A DNA stretch of 22,378 nt. Origin: a virus. Under the pieces are notes generated by a model. That model saw only the letters and a program-made list of their open reading frames with translations, was not told the origin of the DNA and did no database searches. Every line of letters starts with the position of its first letter. The stretch's first letter is position 1. Where the stretch lies: positions 1 to 22,378 of IMG/VR virus record IMGVR_UViG_3300000477_000010; one strand, 5' to 3'. Position numbers and translations under genes: made by a program. Below, one piece after another: positions 13,417 to 21,510 of this stretch.

Positions 13417-13857
13417 ATGACACCAGGACCCACGTCTAAGCACCAGATACCTAAACTAGTGAAGGTGCGACGAAAGATGACTAAGACCGCCATCCAGCAG
13501 GACCCGATTGAACTCGAGCTCGTCCGGACATATATGAAAGAAGGACGAGCAGGAGGATTCGATGTCAAAGTTGAAGGGTACTACCATCCAGAACAGGATG
13601 AAAACCTGGAAGCGCTGCCCTCACAGACCTTCAGGATGTATAGCTACGGTCAGTTATGGCGAGCTGACGAGACTGAGGAAGAAGGCGGCCAGGTACGTAG
13701 GTTGCTTTGGTCCTTGCTGGGAGAGTACGATGCAGATGTGCAGCGCGGTGACCGCTTCCACTACGATGACAGGTTCTTCGTCGTACTCTTCGCCCGTCCG
13801 CAGTCCACACTAGGCTACCCAGTCTCCAAACAGATCGAAATCGAACAACTGAAGTAA
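13417..13857 (+). CDS. Head closure (head-tail joining) protein
   Basis: 146 aa from ATG 13417, 7 bases after GGAAGGAGG; the upstream TTG frame is not supported. Mostly beta: DADVQRGDRFHYDDRFFVVL (about 108-127) is the G-D-x-(h)-x-x-x-(x)-x-(F/Y)-x-V motif common to head closure proteins such as SPP1 gp16 and lambda gpFII-like joiners. It would form the second connector ring beneath the adaptor. The N-terminus is basic (KHQIPKLVKVRRKMTK). Gene order and size fit. Confidence 0.6.
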   Translation: MTPGPTSKHQIPKLVKVRRKMTKTAIQQDPIELELVRTYMKEGRAGGFDVKVEGYYHPEQDENLEALPSQTFRMYSYGQLWRADETEEEGGQVRRLLWSLLGEYDADVQRGDRFHYDDRFFVVLFARPQSTLGYPVSKQIEIEQLK

Positions 13858-13864
13858 GCAGCAC

Positions 13865-13935
13865 ACTGAGCACACACACACTGAGCACACACACACTGAA
13901 CACACACACACTGAGCACACACACTGAGCACACAC
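13865..13935. repeat. 15/13-bp minisatellite in gene junction
   Basis: Three 15-mers (ACTGAGCACACACAC at 13865 and 13880, ACTGAACACACACAC at 13895) are followed by two 13-mers (ACTGAGCACACAC at 13910 and 13923), then ACTGAG joined to the ribosome site. The CA tract shrinks by one dinucleotide between the two sizes, a sign of slippage. Confidence 0.95.
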
Positions 13936-13956
13936 ACTGAGAAGGAGGTGGACGAT

Positions 13957-14679
13957 GTGGCTCTCACACAGGGAGCATACCAAGCGGCGAGGATTGGTGC
14001 GGATGTTCGTGCCGGGGTGAGTATGAGCGCCGAGCGGATTGCCAACCGTGCCACTAACAAGTTTGTAGGTAGACGCGCTGTCGGCATGGTAATGGGAGGT
14101 ACTCCCGGGGCCGGTATCATGGGAGCAACCCGTCCAGCACCATTTGCAGTAGGTGTAGGTGTCGCTGCAGGTATCATGCCTGGACGAGCAGGAATGGTTG
14201 CAGGACTGTTTAACCTCTCGCGCTCCCTGAATGACATCGACACAGTTATTTCGGGAGACCCATCTCGCCTCCTCACTCGTATGCGTAATAAGCTCGTAGG
14301 TAGAGCGCTGATAAAACGGGTTTACGCACAAGTGAAGGTTACAGGACGACGTAAGGTAGAACAGAGGCTCTTACAGTGGGAGAATACTCAGCGAACCACC
14401 ATCCGTGGACTCTCAGCCCAGTACGCTACCGCAATGGAACGACACGCCAAAATGCACGCACCTTGGCAGGACCAAACAGGACAGACACGGGCCAGCATCA
14501 CAGGTGCGGCACACGAGAACCCAGGTACTCGCTTCTTGGTTACCATAGGACATGGAGTACCCTGGGGTAAACAGCTTGAGCTGCGCAGGCACGGTGCATA
14601 TGCCATCCTGCGGCCGACACGAGACAACTTCGTCCCGGAGTTCCTGAAGGACATACAAAGGATGGCGATGCCACGATGA
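13957..14679 (+). CDS. gp10-like tail completion protein with N-terminal extension
   Basis: 240 aa from GTG 13957, 6 bases after AGGAGGTG; the ATG at 13955 is out of frame. The C-terminal half (about 125-238) has the HK97 gp10-like pattern: MHAPWQDQTGQTRASITGAA, then FLVTIGHGVPWGKQLE, then YAILRPTRDNFVPEFL. These proteins join the tail to the head. The N-terminal half is unusual: about residues 45-90 are Gly/Ala/Met-rich and hydrophobic (MVMGGTPGAGIMG, FAVGVGVAAGIMPGRAGMVA), resembling membrane-active segments. Whether the extension is structural or inserts into a membrane is unknown. It overlaps the next gene by ATGA. Confidence 0.65.
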   Translation: MALTQGAYQAARIGADVRAGVSMSAERIANRATNKFVGRRAVGMVMGGTPGAGIMGATRPAPFAVGVGVAAGIMPGRAGMVAGLFNLSRSLNDIDTVISGDPSRLLTRMRNKLVGRALIKRVYAQVKVTGRRKVEQRLLQWENTQRTTIRGLSAQYATAMERHAKMHAPWQDQTGQTRASITGAAHENPGTRFLVTIGHGVPWGKQLELRRHGAYAILRPTRDNFVPEFLKDIQRMAMPR

Positions 14680-15143
14680 CCGACAACACCGAGAACAGTA
14701 CCGAGAACAGTAACACTGAGTACCACCCACTACGAGAGGTTATTTATGAGTACTTCAAGGAACACTGTGAATCGGTACCTCGTTGGTATCAACCGTTCTT
14801 CGACTGGGAGGATGCGGCGGAGGCACTTGACGTACCAACTGTCGGTGACATTCCTAAACCGTACGGTGTAGTGGTCCTGGCCGGAGAGGATATGACCTCC
14901 GAGTTATCCGTAGGATTCCAACAACCCGTGGAGGTTTGGGTGTACTTCAGACCAGGGAATTACATCCCACTCGATAAAGCCTGTAGGGAGATTATAAAAC
15001 TCCTGAATGATAAACTGATAGAGTATGAGGGCAAGCACGTACTGATGCAGTACCAGGGAAATGTAGGGGATAGCTACGACTCCGACCTCAAAGCCATCTT
15101 CAACCGACTCGACTTCAACGTCCCACGCGTCCGCACCCGGTAG
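14676..15143 (+). CDS. Tail terminator protein
   Basis: 155 aa, ATG 14676 overlapping the previous stop (ATGA). Alpha/beta layout with a leading helix (LREVIYEYFKEH), a DIPKPYGVVVLAGED strand, a VEVWVYFRPGNYIPLDKACREI beta-alpha unit and a C-terminal LDFNVPRV strand, the usual arrangement in tail terminators (gpU/gp17/DUF3168-like). It caps the tail tube and binds the connector. The N-terminus carries a 12-bp DNA repeat (ACCGAGAACAGT at 14688 and 14700) that encodes a TENS-TENS stretch and has probably been formed by slippage. Confidence 0.55.
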   Translation: MTDNTENSTENSNTEYHPLREVIYEYFKEHCESVPRWYQPFFDWEDAAEALDVPTVGDIPKPYGVVVLAGEDMTSELSVGFQQPVEVWVYFRPGNYIPLDKACREIIKLLNDKLIEYEGKHVLMQYQGNVGDSYDSDLKAIFNRLDFNVPRVRTR

Positions 15144-15175
15144 CACTACAGCACTACAGCACTACAGCACTACAG
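15144..15175. repeat. 8-bp minisatellite, 4 exact copies
   Basis: CACTACAG is repeated four times starting directly after the tail terminator stop codon (TAG 15141-15143), followed by CACC and a 64-bp stretch without notable structure up to the tail tube ribosome site. Confidence 0.95.
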
Positions 15176-15243
15176 CACCGTGAATGGTTTGAAGAGGTAC
15201 ACCATAAATTACCAATTTAAGTTTGGGAGGGGGAAAGGTTAAT

Positions 15244-15849
15244 ATGAGTAATATAATGCCGCTTTACGGTTGCAGGTTACTTGAAATCACACCTCTAGAT
15301 CCTGATAGCGACTTCGCACCGGAGGTCGATGCAGAGCACCTCCTGGAAGTCCCTCAGGAAGCTGGGGTAGAACCTGATATTATGGAAGGTGCACGAGACG
15401 AGCTCCGCGGTGGTGATCGGCTTGTCGCGATCATCGAGGATGAAGATTACATGGTAGGTCTTGATATTACCTTCAACAATGCTGCACTGGATGCAGAGGC
15501 AATCCAGATCCTCGCAGGTGGCGGCGAGTTGATTACGGAGGGAGAAACCGATGATGTTGTCGGGTATGAGAGTCCGACAATCGAGGACCAGCACGATGGT
15601 CGTGCACCATTCCAAGCAAAGCTGTATGTAGCGCAGTATGCTGAAGGGTTCAGTGAACGCGAAGAGATCCAAGGGTACATCGAGTTCACGTTCCCATACT
15701 GTAAAGGACAGATTCCTTCAGTCTCTGCTGCAGGACAGACGTTTATGGTTCCTAGCTTTACTATAGAAGCCCGGGAACACAAGCATAGTGACCCAACTCA
15801 GGGCGCATTCAAGTTTGAAGAGGTCGAGGTTGGGGATCTCCCGGAATAG
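15244..15849 (+). CDS. Major tail tube protein
   Basis: 201 aa from ATG 15244, with GGGAGGGGG and AAAGG upstream. Beta-rich: DYMVGLDITFNNAALDAEAI followed by QILAGGGELI, then FQAKLYVAQYAEG and YIEFTFPYCKGQ, and a final FMVPSFTIEAREHK. This is a common tail tube pattern with a helix between strands that form the tube wall. Its position between terminator and chaperone genes fits. The 0-frame stops at TAG 15847; an acidic extension in the -1 frame (see 15819-15962) could be added by frameshifting. Confidence 0.7.
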   Translation: MSNIMPLYGCRLLEITPLDPDSDFAPEVDAEHLLEVPQEAGVEPDIMEGARDELRGGDRLVAIIEDEDYMVGLDITFNNAALDAEAIQILAGGGELITEGETDDVVGYESPTIEDQHDGRAPFQAKLYVAQYAEGFSEREEIQGYIEFTFPYCKGQIPSVSAAGQTFMVPSFTIEAREHKHSDPTQGAFKFEEVEVGDLPE

Positions 15850-15962
15850 ATAACCCTCAAGGAGGTTCCACGACTGAGGCTACTACTGAAGATACTGAGG
15901 AAGAACCCCTTGAGGGTAGCGAGGAAGAAGGCACCGAAGAGGTTGAGGGTAGCGAGGAGTAG
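15819..15962 (+). other. Acidic -1 frame extension of tail tube
   Basis: In the -1 frame relative to the tail tube, bases 15819 to TAG 15960-15962 are open. They cross the tail tube stop and encode a Gly-linker (DNPQGGS), then TTEATTEDTEEE and EGSEEEGTEEVEGSEE. The composition matches the acidic tails of other genes here. AAGGAGG (15859-15865) sits in the frame but no ATG, GTG or TTG follows at a suitable distance, so independent initiation is unlikely unless a rare start (ACG 15870) is used. The likely explanation is a programmed -1 frameshift near CTCCCGGAATAG. Confidence 0.4.
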
Positions 15963-16204
15963 CGAAGATAGTACCACACAAGAACCCCAAACGTATATTT
16001 CAGTGCGAGCTAGGCTGCTAGCGCCGAAAAGGGTTTCTCCGGGCCCCTGCTCGTACTAAACCCTTCCGGAGTCAGTTGCGATTCACCACCCGCGTACCTC
16101 AATGCTGCGCCAATCGATTCTTCTCATGGTAACAGCGCGCCGTACGTAATGACGCATGAGGAGGGTAGATGTGGGTGAAGCCGTAAATACCGGAGGTGTT
16201 AAAT
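15963..16204 (+). other. Gene-free stretch with hairpin and boundary element
   Basis: Contains a stem AAGGGTTT (16029-16036) / AAACCCTT (16058-16065), extended by CCG/CGG, with a 21-base loop and no T-tract. Element copy B (16085-16131) follows, then the chaperone ribosome site GGAGGTG at 16192-16198. No supported gene. The ATG in element B opens only a 7-codon frame. Confidence 0.5.
16085..16131 (+). repeat. Three-copy boundary element, copy B
   Basis: ACCACCCGCGT (16085-16095), TCAATGCTGCGC (16099-16110) and TTCTCATGGTA (16121-16131). It shares the first block with copy C and the second with copy A; all three end in CTCATGGTA. ATG GTA is followed by a 7-codon frame stopping at TAA. Confidence 0.55.
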
Positions 16205-16699
16205 ATGGTTGCGGAACGCCGTGAGGATAAGGGGAATGAGCAAGAGCCTCTGCAAGTAACGGATATGAAGACGATTGAGGAGAAGGTGCATGGAAAAGTT
16301 ATCACCATTCCTGGATGGGATGAAGAGAGTATCAACATTCGGGTTCGTAGACCATCCTTGATGGGTTTGGTTCGAGCAGGTAAGATACCAAATGAGTTGC
16401 TGAGTACGGCCCAGATGGCGGTAGAAGGGACAGAGGAGACTTTTGAACCTGGAACTGAGGAGTTTGAGCAAATGTGTGACTTGCTTTACTTGGTTGCGGA
16501 ACAGGCGGTGGTGGAACCTGATCCGGAGAAGATAGTACCACACTTAACAGATACTCAGTTAATCTTCGTACACCACTATGTGATGCAGGGTGTGAGGGGG
16601 CTAGCCAATTTTCGTCGCCAACTCGGATCAGACGGTGAAGCTGGCATCGACTTGCCGGATGTGGGGACAGAGGCCGAGCGAGGTAGTACAACTGGATGA
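16205..16699 (+). CDS. Tail assembly chaperone (gpG-like)
   Basis: 164 aa from ATG 16205, 6 bases after GGAGGTG. The VITIPGWDEESINIRVRRPS followed by LMGLVRAGKIPNELL pattern (about residues 33-65) is typical of siphophage chaperones that act on the tape measure protein. It ends at TGA 16697-16699. The next ORF overlaps in the +1 frame and completes the classical G/GT arrangement. It precedes the tape measure gene, as in lambda-like phages. Confidence 0.7.
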   Translation: MVAERREDKGNEQEPLQVTDMKTIEEKVHGKVITIPGWDEESINIRVRRPSLMGLVRAGKIPNELLSTAQMAVEGTEETFEPGTEEFEQMCDLLYLVAEQAVVEPDPEKIVPHLTDTQLIFVHHYVMQGVRGLANFRRQLGSDGEAGIDLPDVGTEAERGSTTG

Positions 16700-16931
16700 G
16701 GATCCGTATACAGAGTACTGCTTCGACGAGGCGGTTGCGTTCTCCCTCATACTCCACGAGTCGCCCTCGCCAGAAGAGTTGGACGAGATGCGCTCAAAGT
16801 TCGACTCACAAAGCTTATCTGGGAACGACGCATTCAAAGTACAGAAACAGGATGGAACTGTACAACAGTTCAACAACGCTCTCGACTTTATGACACAAGA
16901 CAAATACCAAGCGGGTAACAGTAACAAGTAA
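16605..16931 (+). CDS. Tail assembly chaperone, second frame (T-like frameshift part)
   Basis: Open in the +1 frame from 16605 to TAA 16929-16931. WGQRPSEVVQLDEDPYTEYC, then FDEAVAFSLIL, is the hallmark start of the T part of tail chaperones. There is no convincing ribosome site before GTG 16635 or ATG 16659, so it is probably made as a +1 (or -2) frameshift fusion with the 164-aa protein, within 16605-16699. Candidate slip points are TTT-C (about 16613) and GGG-A (about 16666), both permitting +1 re-pairing. The G/GT ratio governs tail assembly in lambda. Confidence 0.6.
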   Translation, partial: PIFVANSDQTVKLASTCRMWGQRPSEVVQLDEDPYTEYCFDEAVAFSLILHESPSPEELDEMRSKFDSQSLSGNDAFKVQKQDGTVQQFNNALDFMTQDKYQAGNSNK

Positions 16932-16996
16932 CTACGCATAGGTACGGAGCGCAGGTTGGTAGGACGGCACACACACACTGAGAAGGAGGTGAAGAC

Positions 16997-19900
16997 ATGA
17001 TGCAGATGCCAGGTGCTGGCGGACTGGGAGGAGCCGGTGGAGGTAACCTGGGAACCATCTGGGCAGGGTTTGGACTGGATACTAGTGCGTTGAGTAGAGG
17101 TGGTGCGGAAGCTCGAGGTGAGTTACGTGCTATTGAGAGTGAGGCGGAAGAAGCGCTTGGACGTTTAGGTTCTCGGGCTACTGAGATCGGTACTATGATG
17201 ACTATGGGTCTGACAGCACCTCTGGCGGGCTTCGCACTGGTATCGATTAACGCTGCAGCGCAGTTCGACCAGGCTATGGCAAGAGTACAGGCTGTCACGG
17301 GTGAGATGGGTCCCGAGTTTGACGAGTTACGTGATGTAGCTCGTGAGATGGGACGAGAGACGTCCTTCACGGCTACAGAAGCTGCACAGGGCCTGGAGTA
17401 CCTCGGCCGAGCCGGTTGGGAAGTCCACGACATGGTTGAAGGGACCGAGCCCATCCTGCGGCTGGCTGAGGCTACTATGACTGACCTTGGCCGTACTTCA
17501 GATATAGTCTCGGATATTATGACGGCATTCCAGATACCGGCTGAGGAGGCCGTACGTACTGTAGATGTACTGGCAGAGGTAACACGTACTGCTAACACGG
17601 ATTTAGCAGGTCTTGGAGCAACGATGGCTTATGCGGCTCCCACAGCGGCCGCGTTAGGTTTAGATATGGACGAGGTTGCTGCGGCAGCAGGTCGACTGGC
17701 TGATGCCGGTATTAAAGGTTCGCGAGCCGGTACTGCGCTGGATGCGGTCTTCAGAGATTTGAGTACCATGTCGGAGGCGGCGACTGAAGAGTTAGCAAGA
17801 TACAACATTGAGTTGCTGGATTCCGACGATAACATGAGGGATCTGACGGATATTCTGGCTGACTATGAAGCTGAATTAGATGGGGCCTCTGACGCCCACC
17901 GCACCCACGTACTACGATTAGGATTTACCGATCGTGCGTTACGTGGGTTTCAGACGCTGTTAGCTGCGGGATCGGATGAACTCCAAAGCTACACAGATAG
18001 TATCAGAGATTCCGATGGTGCCGTCGAAGAGATGGGCGACGCAATCCGGGATGATCTGCGGTACGAGCTTACCCGTTTGCGGTCAGTTATGAATAGTATT
18101 CTGATAGATGTAGGTACAGCACTCATCCCAGTTGTACGTGGTACGCTTATACCGGCTCTGGAGTCGCTGGGCGACATGTTGTCGGGATTGTCGAGCGCCT
18201 TTGCCGATCTGGATCCACCAATGCAGGGCGTGATATTAAGCTTAGGTGTGATGGTAGCGGCAATCGGTCCGGTACTGACGTTAATAGGACGATGGCTGAG
18301 GCTTAATGCTTCCCTGATTGTATCGGCAGGAGGAGTTAAGGCAGCAATCGCAGCCAAAGCTGGTGCGCTAGCAACGTTAGCTGCCACTACTCCTAAGGTA
18401 ACTTTCGCACTTGCGGCGATGGGTGCAGCATTGGCCGTACTCGGACCGCGGATACTCGGTATAGGTGAGAGTACACGCGACCTCAGTGCAGACATGGATC
18501 GTTACCTGGAACGTGGCGAACGGCTGCAGGACTTGGTAGACCGGTACGACGAGCTTACTGCGGAGACTGAACTTACGAACGAGCAGCAACAAGAGCTGCG
18601 GGACACCATGGAAGAGATAGCGCGACTCGTACCGGAAGCGGTAGAGGGTTGGGACGACCACTACGGTGCAATCGAGGTTAATATTGGTGCTGTAGAACGT
18701 TTAGCAGATGAGTACCACGAGCTGGCTGAGCGTGTAATGGAGCTCCGAATACAGGAACAGCGTGACCAATTAGCTGAGGTGGAAGCGGAGTACACTAAGG
18801 TAGAAGATCATCTGCAGGCGATTGATGATATCTACCAGGACATTAACGCAGTAATGGAAGCGCAGCGCGACAAGGTGATGACAGTTACAGAGCTTGAGGA
18901 AATACGCGAAGGACTGACGCGTGAGATTATGGATCTGTTGTACGTCTCTGCGGATAACTGGTGGGACGGCGTACGCGCAGTAAGCCAGTTTAACGAAAGA
19001 CTAATGCGCGGAGACTTGACGCTCGCGGATATCGGCTCGATGGTGTTGGATATCGGTGATCGATGGGAAGCTCTAGGAGTGGAAGTAGACGAGCAAGAAG
19101 ATCGCTTGGATCGGATGAAGGAAACTTTGTCAGAAATTCGTGGTGAGGTAGACCTCCAAGCTAAGTCTACAGAAGAGCTAAAAGAGCTTCAGGAAGAGGT
19201 CGCCCAGGCGTACGACGATGCTGCAGATCATGGACGCTTGATGTCTATGATAGCAGGACAGGTTAGTACGCTGACAGGTGAGGCTGCTGAGGAAGGTAAA
19301 GTCCTCGGCGATGTTATAATGAGTATGGTACGTTATTGGGATATGTATGAAGATGACGTGCAATCAGTTAAAGGTGAGTATGGAGAGATTTTAGACCTCG
19401 TTAGTCGTATTACAGGATGGTCAGAAGACCAGAGAATTACGATTGACGACGTCCGTGAGATTTTAAGTGAAACTGAGGGTGAGCTTACAGGTCACCTACA
19501 ACTTTATAAAGAGATTGCAGAACTGCTAGAGGATCGGTTGGAGGATAAGGAAGACGCGGTAGAGGTTGACAGAGAGCTGCTCGAACTTCAGCAGTTGATT
19601 CACGACGTACTACAGGATATGGAAGACAGACTGGACGTGTTACGTACGCGATCAGCTGCGTGGGGTGAAGACCTCGACCTCCCAGCAGAAAAGATTGAAG
19701 AGATACACCAGGCAATTGAGGAACTCATCGATGAGGGGCTTTCGCCTACACGTGTAGAGATACGCCAGTTGGTGGAGCGCATCATCGAGTTTGCTGAGGA
19801 AGTAGACGACACTGACGATGCTACGGACTTGCTGCGACAGACGTTTGATACATTAGCGGAGTCCGGAGCAAATCTAGAATCCGATGTACTGCAGTTGCTA

Positions 19901-20992
19901 ATAAAGGCGATCGGCGACGTCCGTAGGGAAGTACAGCTCCTTGATGCAGAGCTGGCTGAGCGACCGTTCACGGCGGAAATAGAACGGGAGCTGGAAGCTT
20001 TAGAGCGGTTAGAGGACACTGTCTTGGACATCGACGTGCAAGCTGAGCAGCTACGTTTACTTGAACGCGCAATACGTACCGTAGTTACTGCCGAGAACTT
20101 CGAAGAACGGCAGGGTGAGCTTCGTCGCCTGACTCAGCTGTACATCGAGCACGGAGGTACCATAGAGGATGTCGGCGAGATCGCTGATGACACAGGTGAC
20201 CGTCGTAAAGACCTCCACGAAGACTCGATGGAAATGCTTGAAGGCGAAGAGCTGCAGATGGGTGAAACGGGCAAGGCGCTCGGTGAAGGTATAGAAGAGG
20301 GCGTGGATGCTGCTGAGCTTAGTATGGAGGAAGCACTCGGAAGTCTCGACCAGTTTAGAATGGGTATTATAGCAGCAGCTGACGATATCACGATTAGCTG
20401 GGTAGAAGTTGGACGTACTCTACACACTGAGCTTTCGCGAGCATTTAGCGACATACTGCAGGACATCGAGAACGCAGAAGACGCTATGTTAAGCTTCCTG
20501 GATAGAATGGCTGCGTATATTATAGATATGTTTGCGCAGGTAGCTGCTTATCATGCACTGCAGCAGATTGCAGGATTAGCGCTCCCAGGTATGAGCTTTC
20601 CGATGTTCCAGCGTGGCGGTAAGGTTCAGGGACTCTCATCCGAGGAGCAATTAATCTATGCACACGGTCAGGAATGGGTTGTTCCTAACGAGATTATGGG
20701 TGCAATACAGGGGGCTTTAGCAAGTCCGAGCGCAGAGGAGATAGCCGCAAGACAGCAAACCCCGAACATCGACTATGACCGACTGGGTAGAGCGGTAGGA
20801 AAACACATCAACTCGGCGAGTACGACGCAGGTAGACATCCATGAGCATACAAACATCACGGCGATGGATGCTGCGAGTTTTAATGAATATGTGAAGCAGC
20901 ACCCAGACGGAGTTAAGTCAGTGATTATGGAGGATCTCCAGAGTAACAGTAGGCTGCAACAGTTAATACGTGGTTTACGGAGGAGGGGATAA
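16997..20992 (+). CDS. Tail tape measure protein
   Basis: 1331 aa, ATG 16997 after AAGGAGGTG. Residues about 90-260 contain the TP901/PhageMin-type tape measure core (AAAQFDQAMARVQAVTGEMG, then the FTATEAAQGLEYLGRAGW and TDLGRTSDIVSDIMTAF motifs). Two hydrophobic segments lie at about 408-435 and 465-485 and may cross the host membrane during DNA entry. About 490-1130 is Glu/Leu-rich and predicted coiled coil. The C-terminal region (about 1205-1235) has QRGGKVQGLSSEEQLI and AHGQEWVVPNEI, the common tape measure end. By the usual rule of about 1.5 angstrom per residue, the tail would be near 200 nm; this is an estimate. Two chaperone frames precede it. Confidence 0.9.
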   Translation: MMQMPGAGGLGGAGGGNLGTIWAGFGLDTSALSRGGAEARGELRAIESEAEEALGRLGSRATEIGTMMTMGLTAPLAGFALVSINAAAQFDQAMARVQAVTGEMGPEFDELRDVAREMGRETSFTATEAAQGLEYLGRAGWEVHDMVEGTEPILRLAEATMTDLGRTSDIVSDIMTAFQIPAEEAVRTVDVLAEVTRTANTDLAGLGATMAYAAPTAAALGLDMDEVAAAAGRLADAGIKGSRAGTALDAVFRDLSTMSEAATEELARYNIELLDSDDNMRDLTDILADYEAELDGASDAHRTHVLRLGFTDRALRGFQTLLAAGSDELQSYTDSIRDSDGAVEEMGDAIRDDLRYELTRLRSVMNSILIDVGTALIPVVRGTLIPALESLGDMLSGLSSAFADLDPPMQGVILSLGVMVAAIGPVLTLIGRWLRLNASLIVSAGGVKAAIAAKAGALATLAATTPKVTFALAAMGAALAVLGPRILGIGESTRDLSADMDRYLERGERLQDLVDRYDELTAETELTNEQQQELRDTMEEIARLVPEAVEGWDDHYGAIEVNIGAVERLADEYHELAERVMELRIQEQRDQLAEVEAEYTKVEDHLQAIDDIYQDINAVMEAQRDKVMTVTELEEIREGLTREIMDLLYVSADNWWDGVRAVSQFNERLMRGDLTLADIGSMVLDIGDRWEALGVEVDEQEDRLDRMKETLSEIRGEVDLQAKSTEELKELQEEVAQAYDDAADHGRLMSMIAGQVSTLTGEAAEEGKVLGDVIMSMVRYWDMYEDDVQSVKGEYGEILDLVSRITGWSEDQRITIDDVREILSETEGELTGHLQLYKEIAELLEDRLEDKEDAVEVDRELLELQQLIHDVLQDMEDRLDVLRTRSAAWGEDLDLPAEKIEEIHQAIEELIDEGLSPTRVEIRQLVERIIEFAEEVDDTDDATDLLRQTFDTLAESGANLESDVLQLLIKAIGDVRREVQLLDAELAERPFTAEIERELEALERLEDTVLDIDVQAEQLRLLERAIRTVVTAENFEERQGELRRLTQLYIEHGGTIEDVGEIADDTGDRRKDLHEDSMEMLEGEELQMGETGKALGEGIEEGVDAAELSMEEALGSLDQFRMGIIAAADDITISWVEVGRTLHTELSRAFSDILQDIENAEDAMLSFLDRMAAYIIDMFAQVAAYHALQQIAGLALPGMSFPMFQRGGKVQGLSSEEQLIYAHGQEWVVPNEIMGAIQGALASPSAEEIAARQQTPNIDYDRLGRAVGKHINSASTTQVDIHEHTNITAMDAASFNEYVKQHPDGVKSVIMEDLQSNSRLQQLIRGLRRRG

Positions 20993-20993
20993 T

Positions 20994-21401
20994 ATGGGTG
21001 ACTACTACAGCTCTAAAGCAGTCCAGCAACCTTTCGGAGAGCAGGAGTGGACGAAACCGGAGAGGATCTTTGAAGAGATCATAAGACACAACGTACTAAT
21101 TACGGAAATGGACGACGCCGTAACAGAACAGAGAAGGAAGAAAGGTCCCCTCCGCACTACCTGGGTACTGGAATACAGACGCGACAGAGAAGTTGGACAA
21201 GCTCTTCTAGATTTCTACCGAGAGATGGAGGGACCTCTACACAGATTTGATTGGTACCACCCTTACGACGAACCTGGGGTGGATGATCCGCGCTCAGTAC
21301 GGTTCGATGATGATATGTCTGTCGAGAATTTCATGGGTACGTACGGTGATGGACAGTCGATGACTATCCGATTGATCGAACTACGGGATGGTGACACATA
21401 A
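20994..21401 (+). CDS. Distal tail protein
   Basis: 135 aa, ATG 20994 one base after the tape measure stop; GGAGGAGGGG lies inside the 3' end of that gene. RTTWVLEYRRDREVGQALLD followed by FYREMEGPLHRFDWYHPYDEP (about 57-97) and then SVRFDDDMSVENF matches small tail tip proteins (DUF2460/gpM-like) that attach the tip complex to the tape measure end. Order after the tape measure and before a gpL-like gene mirrors lambda M-L. Confidence 0.65.
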   Translation: MGDYYSSKAVQQPFGEQEWTKPERIFEEIIRHNVLITEMDDAVTEQRRKKGPLRTTWVLEYRRDREVGQALLDFYREMEGPLHRFDWYHPYDEPGVDDPRSVRFDDDMSVENFMGTYGDGQSMTIRLIELRDGDT

Positions 21402-21412
21402 TGCTTAGCATA

Positions 21413-21460
21413 GCAACCCACACTGCAACCCACACTGCAACCTCCACTGCAACCTCCGTG
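21413..21460. repeat. 12-bp minisatellite, 4 copies
   Basis: GCAACCCACACT at 21413 and 21425, GCAACCTCCACT at 21437 and GCAACCTCCGTG at 21449, between the distal tail gene and the gpL-like gene. Confidence 0.95.
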
Positions 21461-21461
21461 G

Positions 21462-21510
21462 ACCACCCGCGTTCACCTTGCTGCGCACGCCGAGGTGTTT
21501 TCTCATGGTA
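21462..21510 (+). repeat. Three-copy boundary element, copy C
   Basis: ACCACCCGCGT (21462-21472), GCTGCGC (21480-21486) and CTCATGGTA (21502-21510). In this copy the ATG (21505) is the probable start codon of the gpL-like gene, with GAGGTG in the spacer serving as the ribosome site. Confidence 0.55.

Noticed and set aside
15874-16059. Basic frame starting CTG 15874 behind AAGGAGG
   Set aside because: CTG start, strongly Arg/Lys-rich composition unlike neighbours, and the overlapping acidic frame reads far more like a phage tail of a protein.
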